From NCBI RefSeq assembly GCF_017795745.1, contig NZ_CP059067.1, positions 868,001-932,000 of the forward strand: DNA of 64,000 nucleotides. The letters run 5' to 3'. A model generated the notes under the pieces. That model searched no databases. It saw only the letters and a list, made by a program, of their open reading frames with translations, and had not been told where the DNA came from. Below, piece after piece: positions 45,937 to 56,362 of the stretch (position 1 is its first letter; the number at the start of each line of letters is the position of its first letter). The position numbers and the translations under genes are program-made. Source of the stretch: Rhizobacter sp. AJA081-3. GTDB lineage: Bacteria; Pseudomonadota; Gammaproteobacteria; Burkholderiales; Burkholderiaceae_C.

Positions 45937-46601
45937 TCGATGCTCCTCAGCACCATGAAGGCCTCGGCCGCCGGCGTGCCGGCGACGCCGCCACGCAGAC
46001 AGGCCAGGGCACGAATCGCCTCGACGCTGCGCGGGAAGGGCGGTGGCCCCATCTCGCCAACGTACAGGGCCATGATCTCGAGCTTGCGCTCCAGCTGCGC
46101 AGCGATGTCGACGAACCGGTTCGGCCGAAATCCGCCGCCGCGCGGCAGCAGCCCGAACTCGGTCTCCGACAGCGTTTCGTAGCAGTTCACGTGGCGCACG
46201 CTCGGATAGCGGAACGACTTGGTGCAGGCGGCCGCCGCTTCGTACACGGCGGCGTGGTCGCTGTGCGCGTCCTGCGGGTGCGGCAGGTACAGCGTGTCCG
46301 GCCGGATCGAGGCCACGACGCGAGCGAACCAGTCGACCCGCTCGGCGATCGGCACCGTGTCCACCCGGGTGGCCGGGAACGGCGCGCGGTGCAGGCCGGC
46401 GAATCCGTAGGCGGCCGCGACCTGCTCGATCTCGCGCTCGCGCGGCGCCAGGCGTGCCGCGTCGAAGCCCGGCGCACCGGCCATCGTCGACGCGATCGCC
46501 CAGTGCACCTCGGCGCCGGCGGCGATCGCGCGCAGCAGCGTGCCGCCACAGCCCAGGGTCTCGTCGTCGGGATGGGGGGCTACCACGAGGATCGTGCTCA
46601 C
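45933..46601 (-). CDS. PIG-L family N-acetyl-sugar deacetylase
   Basis: A 222-residue zinc deacetylase of the PIG-L/LmbE family. VAPHPDDETLGCGG carries the HPDDE zinc motif (His10, Asp13) and HPQDAHSDHAAVYEA carries the third histidine. Such enzymes remove acetyl groups from N-acetyl sugars. The start is a GTG overlapping the formyltransferase stop (GTGA), so deacetylase and formyltransferase are coupled. This suggests the pair exchanges an N-acetyl for an N-formyl group on the nonulosonic acid or its precursor (inference). Confidence 0.85.
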   Translation of the reverse strand: MSTILVVAPHPDDETLGCGGTLLRAIAAGAEVHWAIASTMAGAPGFDAARLAPREREIEQVAAAYGFAGLHRAPFPATRVDTVPIAERVDWFARVVASIRPDTLYLPHPQDAHSDHAAVYEAAAACTKSFRYPSVRHVNCYETLSETEFGLLPRGGGFRPNRFVDIAAQLERKLEIMALYVGEMGPPPFPRSVEAIRALACLRGGVAGTPAAEAFMVLRSIE

Positions 46602-47497
46602 AGATAGTCTCCGGCGAGGGGCAGCTCGGCCAGTTCGTGGTCGAGCAGCCGCACGGCGTGGCTGCCGCACTTGACGAGGATCTGCCGGCCGTCGACGGCC
46701 AGTACCTTGCCAGGCTCCAGGTTCATGCGGCCCTCTGCCTGGGTCTCGCAGCGCCAGACCTTCACCGGCTGGTCGCCGCGGATGAAGTGGGCGCCCGGGT
46801 AGGGACGGGCCAGGGCACGCACCAGGTTGTGGATGGCCTCGGCACTCATCCGCCAGTCGATCTGGCCGTCGGCCATGCCCCGCCGCCGCCAGTGGTTGGC
46901 CAATCCATGATCCTGTTCGATCGCCTGCAGCGTGCCCCGCGCGAGCCCCTGCACGATGGCGGGGATCTGCACGCGCAGCGCCGCCACCACCTTCGCGTAG
47001 AGCGTCGACGCGTCGTCGGTGGGCAAGATCGGGATCGCCTGCTGGCTCAGCACCGGCCCGCTGTCGGCCTCGGCACGCATGAAGAAGAAGCTCGAGGCCG
47101 TCTGCTCCAGGCCGAGCGCCAGCGCCCAGACCAGCGGATGCCGCCCGCGATTGGCGGGCAGCGCCGCGGGGTGGAAGCCGACGATGCCGCGCGGTGCCGC
47201 GCCGAGCGTGCGCGGGCCGAGCAGTTTCGACCAGCCGACGCAGAACACCAGGTCGGCGCCCACCTGCTCGAGCCAGGCCGCCTGCTCGGCGTCCTCGGGC
47301 GCATCCTCGGCGACCAGCAGCGGCAGCCCGGCCTGCCGCGCCAGCGGCGCGAGGTCGACGAAGTCGGCGTTGAAGGTCGAGGCACGGCGGGTCAGCACGC
47401 CGACCAGCCGCGCCGTATCGGTGGGGATGTCCAGCAGGGACTGCAGGGCGACCCTGCTCGATTCGACGCAACCGACGAAGGCGATCCGCAACGTCAT
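46598..47497 (-). CDS. Sugar N-formyltransferase-like protein
   Basis: A 299-residue member of the methionyl-tRNA-formyltransferase/ArnA-type superfamily. The catalytic region reads GIVGFHPAALPANRGRHP: His is kept but the Asn two residues before it in Fmt and ArnA (N-x-H) is Gly here, a form I associate with polysaccharide-locus relatives. The catalytic Asp is in EADSGPVLSQ. A small C-terminal barrel domain follows. It would use N10-formyl-tetrahydrofolate. It overlaps legG (ATGA) and the deacetylase gene. It is not the housekeeping fmt, which has NxH and sits beside def. Confidence 0.8.
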   Translation of the reverse strand: MTLRIAFVGCVESSRVALQSLLDIPTDTARLVGVLTRRASTFNADFVDLAPLARQAGLPLLVAEDAPEDAEQAAWLEQVGADLVFCVGWSKLLGPRTLGAAPRGIVGFHPAALPANRGRHPLVWALALGLEQTASSFFFMRAEADSGPVLSQQAIPILPTDDASTLYAKVVAALRVQIPAIVQGLARGTLQAIEQDHGLANHWRRRGMADGQIDWRMSAEAIHNLVRALARPYPGAHFIRGDQPVKVWRCETQAEGRMNLEPGKVLAVDGRQILVKCGSHAVRLLDHELAELPLAGDYL

Positions 47498-48666
47498 CGC
47501 ACGGCCTCTGGCAGTTCGTGGAAGCGCTTAATCACCAGGCCGTCGAGCGGGTGCTCGCGCAGGGTCTGCGCAATGCGCCGCGCTGCGCCGGGCGTTCCGT
47601 ACGGCGTCTCCCGGCGCGCGGCCACGGCCCGGTGGCCGGCGGACCGCGCGACCCGCAGCGCGGCGCGGATCGCCTCGGCCTCGGCCGCGCAGTGGATCAC
47701 CGAAGGTGCCCGCAGGCGGCCCTGCTGTCGCTCGCCGATGTCGACCGTCGGCGTGCCGACGGCGGGGGCCTCGAGCAGCCCGCTCGAGGAGTTGCCGACG
47801 ACCACGTCGACGAGCCGCATCAGGCTAAGGTAGCGCCGCGCGCCCAGGGTCTCGGCCAGCAGTACCCGGCCCGGACGCGCGGCCGCAAAGCGCTCGGCTT
47901 CGCGGCGCATCGACTGGCCGCCGGTGTCGGCGTTGACGCCGGTCAGCACGAGGCGCGGCTGCTCGTCGTCCAGTGCGTCGAGCAGCGTCCGCATGGCCTG
48001 GCCGGGGTCCTCGCCGCGCAGGGTGACCGGGTGGTATGTGACGAGGTAGCAGGGACTCGCCAGACGGATGCCCAGGTCGGCCTCGAGCGCAGCGCGGTCC
48101 AGCGGCTCGAGCCGCTCGATGTTATCCAGGCCGGTGGCGCTGACGACCCACACGCGTCGCGGATCCTCGCCCAGCTGGATGACCCGCCGACGGAAGGCCT
48201 CGGCCGCGACGAAGTGCAGGTGGGCCATCTTCGTGACCGCATGGCGGATGGCTTCGTCGATCAGGCCCTCGGTGGCCTCGCCACCGTGCAGGTGCGCGAT
48301 CGGCAGCCGGGCGAGCATCGCCGCCTGCGCCGCGGCGAGCATCTCGTAGCGGTCGCCGAGCAGCACCAGCAGGTCCGGCGCCAGGCGCGCGAAGCTGTCG
48401 GCGAAGCCGACAGTCGCCGAAGCCATCGCGCGGGCGACGCCCGGCGGGCTGTCGTCGTCGAGCGGGATCGGCAGACGCGCGTCGATCGTGAAGCCGTCGG
48501 CCTCGATCGCCGCCACCGTCATGCCGAAGCGCGGCGACAGGTGCGCGCCCGTCACGACCAGCTGCAGCTCGACGTCGGGCGCCTGCTGCAGCTCGCGCAG
48601 CAGCCAGTACAGCAGCCCGTACTCGGCGCGGGTCGCGGTGACGACACAGATCCGGCGTCGGTTCAT
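47494..48666 (-). CDS. legG: Hydrolysing UDP/GDP-sugar 2-epimerase (NeuC/LegG type)
   Basis: A 390-residue hydrolysing 2-epimerase. VVTATRAEYGLLYWLLREL and LLGDRYEMLAAAQAA are diagnostic of NeuC/LegG, and GNSSSGLLEAPAVGTPTVDIGERQQGR marks the nucleotide-binding C-domain. It releases 2,4-diacetamido-2,4,6-trideoxymannose, the substrate of LegI. Neighbours legB and legC supply its substrate. Whether the nucleotide is GDP or UDP depends on ptmE; the presence of ptmE suggests GDP. Confidence 0.9.
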   Translation of the reverse strand: MNRRRICVVTATRAEYGLLYWLLRELQQAPDVELQLVVTGAHLSPRFGMTVAAIEADGFTIDARLPIPLDDDSPPGVARAMASATVGFADSFARLAPDLLVLLGDRYEMLAAAQAAMLARLPIAHLHGGEATEGLIDEAIRHAVTKMAHLHFVAAEAFRRRVIQLGEDPRRVWVVSATGLDNIERLEPLDRAALEADLGIRLASPCYLVTYHPVTLRGEDPGQAMRTLLDALDDEQPRLVLTGVNADTGGQSMRREAERFAAARPGRVLLAETLGARRYLSLMRLVDVVVGNSSSGLLEAPAVGTPTVDIGERQQGRLRAPSVIHCAAEAEAIRAALRVARSAGHRAVAARRETPYGTPGAARRIAQTLREHPLDGLVIKRFHELPEAVR

Positions 48667-48673
48667 GCTCGCC

Positions 48674-49822
48674 TCAGGCTGCGCCGGCCGGAACCGAGCT
48701 CGGCAGGTTGACGACGCGCGCCTCCAGCCACTGCGCGACGCTCAGGTCGCCGTGCAGGCAATGGGCGTAGGCCGGCAGCCGGTTCATCAGCTGCCAGATC
48801 GGGCGGGTCATCACACCGCGTTCGTTGGTCGCGGCGAGTAGCGCATCGCGTTCGGCGTGGCCGTCGCAGATCACCGCGTTGAGCCAGTAGTTCGAGCGGC
48901 AGCCGGCCGGCTCGCGCACGAACTGCAGGCCGCTGCCGGCGAGCAGCGCGGCGTAGCGCTCGGCCAGCGCGCGTTTGGCGGCGACGAAGCCGTCGAGCTG
49001 CTCGAGCTGCGCGCAGCCGAGCGCCGCGTTCAGGTTCGGCAGGCGGTAGTTGTAGCCGACCTCGTCGTGGATGAACTCGTAGGGGTGCGGTCGCTTCGCG
49101 GTGGTCGTCAGGTACTTCGCGCGGGTGCCGAGCGCCTCGTCGGCCAGCACCATCCCGCCGCCACCGGTGGTGATGATCTTGTTGCCGTTGAAGCTCAGCG
49201 TGCCGAGCTGCCCGAAGGTGCCGGTGTGCCGGCCGTGGTACAGGCTGCCGAGCGACTCGGCGGCGTCCTCGACCAGCGGCAGCCGCCAGCGGGCGCAGAC
49301 CTCCACCAGGCCGTCGAGGTCCGCCGGGTGGCCGAAGGTGTGCATCGGCAGGCAGGCGCGCACGGCCCGGCCGTCGCGGCGCAGCCGGCACGAGCCAGCG
49401 TCGTCGAGCGCGGCATGCTCCTCCAGCCAGGTCTGCAGCGCCGCGGGCGACAGGCCCATCGTGTGCCGGTCGACGTCGACGAACACCGGCTCGGCGCCGC
49501 AGTAGGCGATCGCGTTACAGGTCGCGACGAAGGTCAGCGGCTGGGTGACAACCAGGTCGCCCGCGCGCACGCCGGCGAGCATCAGTGCGACGTGCAGCGC
49601 GGCCGTGCCGTTGACCGTCGCAACCGCGCGCGGCGCGCCAGTGTAGGCGGCCATGTCGTGCTCGAAGCGGTCGACAAAGGCGCCGACGCTGGAGACGAAT
49701 GTCGACTCGATTGTCTCGAGCAGGTACTCGCGCTCGCGACCCGGGAACTGCGGCGCGTGCAGCGGGATCGGCGCGTCGGTGCGGTACTCGTCGCGAATGA
49801 AGCGGATCAAGGCGTCGAACAT
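48674..49822 (-). CDS. legC: 4-keto-6-deoxy-sugar aminotransferase (LegC type)
   Basis: A 382-residue DegT-family PLP aminotransferase. The N-terminus (FIRDEYRTDAPIPLHAPQF) and TFVSSVGAFVDRFE are typical of LegC-like enzymes. The PLP lysine is in SFNGNKIITTGGGGM and the ring aspartate in VEDAAESLGS. It adds the C4 amino group to the LegB product. An unusually Arg/Ala-rich insertion (about residues 140-160, HAALDDAGSCRLRRDGRA) is present. It lies 7 bases before legG. Confidence 0.9.
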   Translation of the reverse strand: MFDALIRFIRDEYRTDAPIPLHAPQFPGREREYLLETIESTFVSSVGAFVDRFEHDMAAYTGAPRAVATVNGTAALHVALMLAGVRAGDLVVTQPLTFVATCNAIAYCGAEPVFVDVDRHTMGLSPAALQTWLEEHAALDDAGSCRLRRDGRAVRACLPMHTFGHPADLDGLVEVCARWRLPLVEDAAESLGSLYHGRHTGTFGQLGTLSFNGNKIITTGGGGMVLADEALGTRAKYLTTTAKRPHPYEFIHDEVGYNYRLPNLNAALGCAQLEQLDGFVAAKRALAERYAALLAGSGLQFVREPAGCRSNYWLNAVICDGHAERDALLAATNERGVMTRPIWQLMNRLPAYAHCLHGDLSVAQWLEARVVNLPSSVPAGAA

Positions 49823-49842
49823 GGTCGGCCGGTACGTTCGGG

Positions 49843-50832
49843 TCAGACGTTGTAGATCCCCGCCTTGTACTTGGCGAGGTTGGCCGGGCGAGTGAACCAG
49901 TCGATCGTCGCCTGCAGGCCGTGGCGCAGGTCAAAGGTCGGCTGGAAGCCAGTCAAACCGCGGATGCGGGCGTTGTCGCCCCACAAGCGCTGGACCTCGG
50001 ACTTCTCCGGCCGCAGCCGCTGCGCGTCGCTCACGAATTCGACTTGGCTGCCCATCAGCTCGCGGATCAGCTCAAGCGTGGCGCGCACCGAGATCTCGTA
50101 GTTCGAGCTGATGTTGACCGTCTCGCCGACCGCCTGATCGCAGCGGGCCAGCTCGAGGAAGCCGCGGCAGGTATCGGCAACGTAATTGAAGTCGCGCGTC
50201 GGCGACAGGTCTCCGAGGCGGATCTCGCGCTGCCCGGCGGCAATTTGCGCCACGATGGTCGGGATCACGGCGCGGGCCGACTGGCGCGGACCGTAAGTGT
50301 TGAACGGCCGCGCAATTGTCAGCGGTAGCGCGAAGGCATTGTGGAAGCTCATCGCCATCGCGTCTGCGGCGATCTTCGAGGCGCTGTAAGGCGACTGGGG
50401 CTGCAGCGGGTGCTTCTCGTCGATCGGCACATAGCGCGCGGTGCCGTAGACCTCGCTGGTCGACGTGTGCACGAGCCGCGCGACGCCGTTGTCCAGCGCC
50501 GCTTGGCAAATGTTCAGCGTACCGGTGACGTTGGTGTCGACGTAACTGGCCGGCGCGTTGTACGAGTAGGGGATCGCGATCAGCGCGGCGAGGTGGAAGA
50601 CGGTGTCGACGCCGCGTGAGATCGTGCGGCAGAAGTGCGCGTCGCGGATGTCGCCGCTGACGACCTCGATGTCCTTGAGGCACGCCAAATCTTCCAGCCA
50701 GCCCCATTGGTTGAACGAGTTGTACTGCGCGAGCGCCTTGACCTCATAGCCTTGCTCGACAAGCAGTTCAACGAGATGGGAGCCGATGAATCCATCTGCT
50801 CCAGTAACGAGGACCTTGCTGACAGTTGCCAT
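49843..50832 (-). CDS. legB: Nucleotide-sugar 4,6-dehydratase (LegB type)
   Basis: A 329-residue extended SDR. GADGFIGSHLVELLVEQGY at the N-terminus, ALAQYNSFNQWGWLED, STSEVYGTARYVPIDEKHP and YSASKIAADAMAMS (Tyr-x3-Lys) match LegB, the first committed enzyme of legionaminic acid synthesis. It acts on GDP- or UDP-GlcNAc. I chose the ATG at 50832 (MATVSKVLVTGAD); an upstream in-frame ATG at 50883 overlaps the regulator gene stop and is unlikely. It ends 20 bases before legC. Confidence 0.92.
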   Translation of the reverse strand: MATVSKVLVTGADGFIGSHLVELLVEQGYEVKALAQYNSFNQWGWLEDLACLKDIEVVSGDIRDAHFCRTISRGVDTVFHLAALIAIPYSYNAPASYVDTNVTGTLNICQAALDNGVARLVHTSTSEVYGTARYVPIDEKHPLQPQSPYSASKIAADAMAMSFHNAFALPLTIARPFNTYGPRQSARAVIPTIVAQIAAGQREIRLGDLSPTRDFNYVADTCRGFLELARCDQAVGETVNISSNYEISVRATLELIRELMGSQVEFVSDAQRLRPEKSEVQRLWGDNARIRGLTGFQPTFDLRHGLQATIDWFTRPANLAKYKAGIYNV

Positions 50833-50879
50833 GTTTTTCGCGATGTGAGTGATGGTTGCCGAGCGCGCTGAAACCTGCG

Positions 50880-51275
50880 TCATCCGGCCGAGCCAGGCGG
50901 GTGTGACCGCTGAAGTTCGTTTCGCAGTTCTTCGATGGTCGAATGGAGTCGCTCGAACTCCGCTTCCTTTCGAACAAGGAATGCTCGAGTCATGGTCAAC
51001 TTTTCCCTGAGCCCCTTTGGGGTTAGCAGGTATGCGTAAGCCACCTTGTTGTCATTGCGCCTGAAGTTCTGCACCTTCAGCAATCCCTTGTCGAGCAAGG
51101 CATGCAAAACGTAGTGCGTCTTCCCGAGGCTCAAACCAAGTGCGTTGGAGAGTTGTCGCTGGGACAGTCGAGGTTCTTCCGACAGCAGGCGGAGCGCGGA
51201 CAGCAGTAGAGTCGTTTCCCTTTCGGTTTCAGCAACGTCTGGGTGTGCGCGCTCGTCGTCTAGGGGTGCGTTCAT
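50880..51275 (-). CDS. EPS-associated MarR-type transcriptional regulator
   Basis: A 131-residue winged-helix protein of the EPS-associated MarR group that often heads exopolysaccharide operons. The helix-turn-helix is RLSQRQLSNALGLSLGKTHYVLHALLDKG (about residues 36-64, given here as the pieces LSQRQLSNALGLS and LGKTHYVLHALL), with a wing at FRRNDNKVAYAYLLT and a C-terminal coiled coil (FERLHSTIEELRNEL). It lies 47 bases ahead of legB in the same direction. An inverted repeat covers its start codon, suggesting autoregulation. Confidence 0.85.
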   Translation of the reverse strand: MNAPLDDERAHPDVAETERETTLLLSALRLLSEEPRLSQRQLSNALGLSLGKTHYVLHALLDKGLLKVQNFRRNDNKVAYAYLLTPKGLREKLTMTRAFLVRKEAEFERLHSTIEELRNELQRSHPPGSAG

Positions 51276-51287
51276 GGCGTGAACGCA
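51267..51287. promoter_or_regulatory. Inverted repeat over the EPS regulator start codon
   Basis: TGCGTTCA-N5-TGAACGCA: two perfectly complementary 8-base arms with a 5-base centre. The regulator ATG (51273-51275, minus strand) lies inside the site, so bound protein would block both transcription and initiation. The size and symmetry suit a MarR-type dimer. Confidence 0.55.
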
Positions 51288-51331
51288 TAGTCTATCGTAG
51301 TCGGGCGCGCTGGCTCTAGTACCGACGCGCC

Positions 51332-51883
51332 TCAGTCGAAAATTCTCGCGACCAGCAGAGGAAGGCCGGCGCGGTCCTTTTCGGACAATCCATACGCCGT
51401 ACCTAAGTTGGGCCACTCGATTGCAAGTGTCGTGTCGTCGTGCCGGATACAGCCTTCTGACACGGATGCGTAGTAATTCGTGGTCTTGTAGAGGAAATCA
51501 GCGGCTTCACTGAGCACCAAGAAGCCATGCGCCATGCCTTCCGGAAGCCAGAGCTGGCGATGGTTGTCTCCGCTAAGTTCGACACCGACCCAGTGCCCGA
51601 ATGTCTTGCTGCTGCGCCGAATGTCGACTGCCACATCGAACACTCGACCTTGCGTGACCCGCACAAGCTTCCCCTGCGCGTGGGGAGGCAGCTGGTAATG
51701 CAAGCCACGCAGCACGCCCGTAGTTGACCGCGAATGATTGTCTTGCACAAACTCGACATGCCGGCCCACGGCCTCGTCAAAGGTCCGTTGGTTGAAACTC
51801 TCCATGAAGAAGCCGCGCTCGTCGCCGAACACCTTCGGTTCGAGGATCAAGACATCCGGAATCGCGGTGGGGGTGATCTTCAT
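51332..51883 (-). CDS. rfbC: dTDP-4-dehydrorhamnose 3,5-epimerase
   Basis: A 183-residue cupin-fold epimerase, third enzyme of dTDP-L-rhamnose synthesis. FGDERGFFMESFNQRTF, QDNHSRSTTGVLRGLHYQ (catalytic His in RGLHYQ) and the Tyr of FLYKTTNYY are standard. The ATG at 51883 overlaps the last base of the rfbA stop. Its codon use is visibly less GC-rich than rfbA and rfbD, perhaps a different origin. It is the last gene of the rfbB-rfbD-rfbA-rfbC operon. Confidence 0.95.
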   Translation of the reverse strand: MKITPTAIPDVLILEPKVFGDERGFFMESFNQRTFDEAVGRHVEFVQDNHSRSTTGVLRGLHYQLPPHAQGKLVRVTQGRVFDVAVDIRRSSKTFGHWVGVELSGDNHRQLWLPEGMAHGFLVLSEAADFLYKTTNYYASVSEGCIRHDDTTLAIEWPNLGTAYGLSEKDRAGLPLLVARIFD

Positions 51884-52764
51884 CAGTACACCTGTTCCTT
51901 CAGCAGCTTGGCCAGGTACTGCCCATACCCGTTCTTCAGCATGGGCTGCGCCAGCGCATTGAGGCGCTCCGAATCGATCCAGCCCGAGCGCCAGGCAATC
52001 TCCTCCGGGCAGGCCACCTTCAGGCCCTGGCGCTTTTCGAGCGTGGCGATGAACTGCCCGGCCTCGAGCAGGCTGTCGTGCGTGCCGGTGTCCAGCCAGG
52101 CGTAGCCGCGGCCCATGATCTCGACGTCGAGCTGGCCCTGAATCAAGTAGCGCGCATTGACGTCGGTGATCTCGAGTTCGCCACGTGCGGATGGCTTGAT
52201 GCTCGCCGCGATGTCGCACACCTGCTCGTCGTAGAAGTACAGGCCCGTGACGGCGTAGTTGCTCTTCGGCATTTTCGGCTTCTCTTCGATGCTCAATGCC
52301 CGCTTGTCGGCATCGAAGGCGACTACGCCGTAACGCTCGGGGTCGGTCACGTGGTAGGCGAACACGGTGGCGCCGGCCACGCGCGCGTTGGCGTCGTTGA
52401 GCAGGCGCTGGAAGTCGTGGCCGTAGAAGATGTTGTCGCCGAGCACCAGCGCGCTCGGGTGGCCGTCGACGAAGGATCGGCCGAGGATGAAGGCCTGCGC
52501 CAGGCCGTCGGGGCTGGGCTGCACGCAGTAGCGGATCGAGATGCCCCACTGCGAGCCGTCGCCGAGCAGTGCCTCGAAGCGCGGCGTGTCCTGCGGCGTG
52601 CTGATGAGCAGGATCTCGCGGATGCCGGCGAGCATCATGGTCGACAGCGGGTAGTACACCATCGGCTTGTCGTAGACCGGCAGCAGCTGCTTGCTCATCG
52701 CCAGGGTGGCCGGGTGCAGCCGGGTGCCGGAGCCTCCGGCGAGGATGATGCCTTTGCGGTTCAT
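51883..52764 (-). CDS. rfbA: Glucose-1-phosphate thymidylyltransferase
   Basis: A 293-residue nucleotidyltransferase forming dTDP-glucose. [22 protein letters not shown] is the nucleotide-binding loop, with [23 protein letters not shown] and [20 protein letters not shown] following. Length is the usual one. It lies between rfbD (17-base gap) and rfbC (1-base overlap). Confidence 0.97.
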   Translation of the reverse strand: MNRKGIILAGGSGTRLHPATLAMSKQLLPVYDKPMVYYPLSTMMLAGIREILLISTPQDTPRFEALLGDGSQWGISIRYCVQPSPDGLAQAFILGRSFVDGHPSALVLGDNIFYGHDFQRLLNDANARVAGATVFAYHVTDPERYGVVAFDADKRALSIEEKPKMPKSNYAVTGLYFYDEQVCDIAASIKPSARGELEITDVNARYLIQGQLDVEIMGRGYAWLDTGTHDSLLEAGQFIATLEKRQGLKVACPEEIAWRSGWIDSERLNALAQPMLKNGYGQYLAKLLKEQVY

Positions 52765-52781
52765 GCGGGCTTGTCTCCGGG

Positions 52782-53681
52782 TCAGCGGCCGAGCACTTCG
52801 GTCAGCATGCGGTCGACGCCGTGGCGCCAGTCGGGCAGCACCACGCCGAAGCGGCTGCGCAGGCGCGACGTGTCCAGGCGCGAGTTGAGGGGGCGCTTCG
52901 CCGGCGTCGGGAAGGCGCTGGTGGGCACCGCCTCGATGGCGCCCAGCGCCACCTTGACGGCCACGCCGGCGGCGCGCGCGAAGTCGATCACATGGCTCGC
53001 GTAGCCGTGCCAGCTGGTCTGGCCGGCGGCGACGGCGTGATAGGTGCCGGCCACGGAGGCGTCCGAGCGCGCGGTGCGCAGCATGTGGGCGCTGAGGTCG
53101 GCCAGCAGGTCGGCGCCGGTGGGTGCGCCGATCTGGTCGTCGATGACGCGCAGTTGCTCGCGTTCCTGCGCGAGCTTGAGCATGGTGCGCGCGAAGTTGC
53201 CGCCGCGCGCTCCGTACACCCAGCTCGTGCGCAGCAGCAGGTGGCGGCAGCCGCTGGCACGGATCGCCTGCTCGCCCTCGAGCTTGGTGAGGCCGTAGAC
53301 GTTGAGCGGGCCGGTCGGCGCGTCTTCGCCGCGCGGCGCGTCGCCGCTGCCGTCGAACACGTAGTCGGTGCTGTAGTGCAGCAGCCAGGCACCGCAGGCC
53401 GCGGCTTCGCGCGCCAGCACGGCCGGGGCTTCGGCATTGATGGCACGGGCAAGATCGGGCTCGCTCTCGGCCTTGTCGACGGCGGTGTGGGCGGCGGCAT
53501 TGACGATCACGTCGGGTGCCACCGCGCGCACCGTGGCGGCCAGGCCCTGCGGCTTCGAGAAGTCGGCGCTCAGCGGCCCGGGACTGTCGAAGTCCAGTGC
53601 GACGACCTCGCCCAGCGTGGCCAGTGCGCGCTGAAGTTCCCAGCCGACTTGGCCGTTCTTGCCGAGCAGCAGGATCTTCAT
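52782..53681 (-). CDS. rfbD: dTDP-4-dehydrorhamnose reductase
   Basis: A 299-residue SDR carrying out the last step to dTDP-L-rhamnose. [17 protein letters not shown] at the N-terminus, [20 protein letters not shown] and [14 protein letters not shown] (Tyr-x3-Lys) are the RfbD/RmlD landmarks. The start overlaps the rfbB stop by 4 bases. Confidence 0.96.
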   Translation of the reverse strand: MKILLLGKNGQVGWELQRALATLGEVVALDFDSPGPLSADFSKPQGLAATVRAVAPDVIVNAAAHTAVDKAESEPDLARAINAEAPAVLAREAAACGAWLLHYSTDYVFDGSGDAPRGEDAPTGPLNVYGLTKLEGEQAIRASGCRHLLLRTSWVYGARGGNFARTMLKLAQEREQLRVIDDQIGAPTGADLLADLSAHMLRTARSDASVAGTYHAVAAGQTSWHGYASHVIDFARAAGVAVKVALGAIEAVPTSAFPTPAKRPLNSRLDTSRLRSRFGVVLPDWRHGVDRMLTEVLGR

Positions 53682-54745
53682 GCGGCCGTGCGCGCGCTGT
53701 AGTTCGTCGCGACCCAGTCGCGATAGCTGCCGCTCTGCACGTGCTGCACCCAGTCGGCGTTGTCGAGGTACCAGCGCACCGTCTTGCGGATGCCGGTCTC
53801 GAAGGTCTCGGCCGGCCGCCAGCCGAGTTCGCGCTCGATCTTGCGAGCGTCGATGGCGTAGCGGCGGTCGTGGCCGGGCCGGTCGGTGACGTGGGTGATC
53901 AGCCGCGCGTAGGACCCGGCCGCATCGGGGCGCATCTCGTCGAGCAGCGCGCAGATGCTGCGCACGATCTCGATGTTGGGCCGCTCGTTCCAGCCGCCCA
54001 CGTTGTAGGTCTCGCCGGGCCGGCCTTTGGCCAGCACGGCACGGATCGCCGCGGCGTGGTCCTTCACGTACAGCCAGTCGCGCACCTGCATGCCGTCGCC
54101 GTACACCGGCAGCGGCTTGCCCGCCAGTGCGTTGACGATCATCAGCGGGATCAGCTTCTCGGGGAAGTGGTAGGGCCCGTAGTTGTTCGAGCAGTTCGTC
54201 GTCAGCACCGGCAGCCCGTAGGTGTGGTGCCAGGCGCGGACGAGGTGGTCGCTGGCGGCCTTGCTGGCCGAATAGGGGCTGTTCGGTTCGTAGGTGTGGG
54301 TCTCGGTGAAGGCCGGGTCACCCGGGCCGAGCGAGCCGTACACCTCGTCGGTCGAGACGTGGTGGAAGCGGAATGCGGACTTCGCGTCGCCGGCCAGACA
54401 CGACCAGTGCGCGCGCACCGCCTCGAGCAGGGTGTAGGTGCCCTCGATATTCGTCTTGATGAAGGCGCCGGGGCCGTGGATGCTGCGATCGACGTGGCTT
54501 TCGGCCGCGAAATGGATCACCGCACGCGGGCGGTGCTCGGCGAGCAGGCGGTCGAGCAGTGCGCGGTCGCCGATGTCGCCCCTGACGAAGACGTGGCGGG
54601 AATCGTAGGCCAGCGACTTCAGGCTCTCGAGGTTGCCGGCGTAGGTGAGTGCATCGAGATTGAGCACCGGCTCGCCGGTGGTGGCGATCCAGTCGAGGAC
54701 GAAGTTGGCGCCGATGAAGCCGGCGCCGCCGGTGACGAGGATCAT
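53678..54745 (-). CDS. rfbB: dTDP-glucose 4,6-dehydratase
   Basis: A 355-residue extended SDR, first dehydratase of the rhamnose pathway. [42 protein letters not shown] and [20 protein letters not shown] (Tyr-x3-Lys) are conserved. I chose the ATG at 54745, which starts exactly at the Rossmann strand; the frame extends upstream to 54781 through the promoter. It is the first gene of the rfb operon, divergent from the helicase gene. Confidence 0.97.
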   Translation of the reverse strand: MILVTGGAGFIGANFVLDWIATTGEPVLNLDALTYAGNLESLKSLAYDSRHVFVRGDIGDRALLDRLLAEHRPRAVIHFAAESHVDRSIHGPGAFIKTNIEGTYTLLEAVRAHWSCLAGDAKSAFRFHHVSTDEVYGSLGPGDPAFTETHTYEPNSPYSASKAASDHLVRAWHHTYGLPVLTTNCSNNYGPYHFPEKLIPLMIVNALAGKPLPVYGDGMQVRDWLYVKDHAAAIRAVLAKGRPGETYNVGGWNERPNIEIVRSICALLDEMRPDAAGSYARLITHVTDRPGHDRRYAIDARKIERELGWRPAETFETGIRKTVRWYLDNADWVQHVQSGSYRDWVATNYSARTAA

Positions 54746-54779
54746 GAATGCACGGCTTTGATGTTCTGGCGAACCTGGC

Positions 54780-54785
54780 ATTCTA
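54780..54785 (-). promoter_or_regulatory. -10 element of the rfbBDAC operon
   Basis: TAGAAT on the minus strand, 34 bases before the rfbB start codon, within the 95-base divergent interval shared with the helicase gene. The -35 is not evident. Confidence 0.45.
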
Positions 54786-54806
54786 GGCGGGCAGAAGGGC
54801 CAGATT

Positions 54807-54834
54807 TTGATCCATGCTGCGCTGCGGCGATAAT
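54807..54834 (+). promoter_or_regulatory. Promoter of the RhlE-type helicase gene
   Basis: TTGATC at 54807-54812, a 16-base spacer and GATAAT at 54829-54834. This is the best -35/-10 pair in the window. The start codon at 54841 begins six bases after the -10, so transcription should start at or next to the ATG. Confidence 0.6.
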
Positions 54835-54840
54835 GGTGGG

Positions 54841-56337
<1,497 letters not shown>

Positions 56338-56344
56338 CGCCTGC

Positions 56345-56362
56345 GGCCGGCCTCAGCCGGCC
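56345..56362. terminator. Hairpin between the convergent helicase and methylase genes
   Basis: GGCCGGC, loop CTCA, GCCGGCC: a perfect 7-base-pair stem. The loop contains the stop codon of the minus-strand methylase gene. It is a candidate bidirectional terminator; T-tracts are absent on both sides. Confidence 0.45.

Noticed and set aside
46598-47497. Housekeeping methionyl-tRNA formyltransferase (fmt)
   Set aside because: No def gene is adjacent, the NxH motif is altered to GxH, and it overlaps legG and the deacetylase gene.
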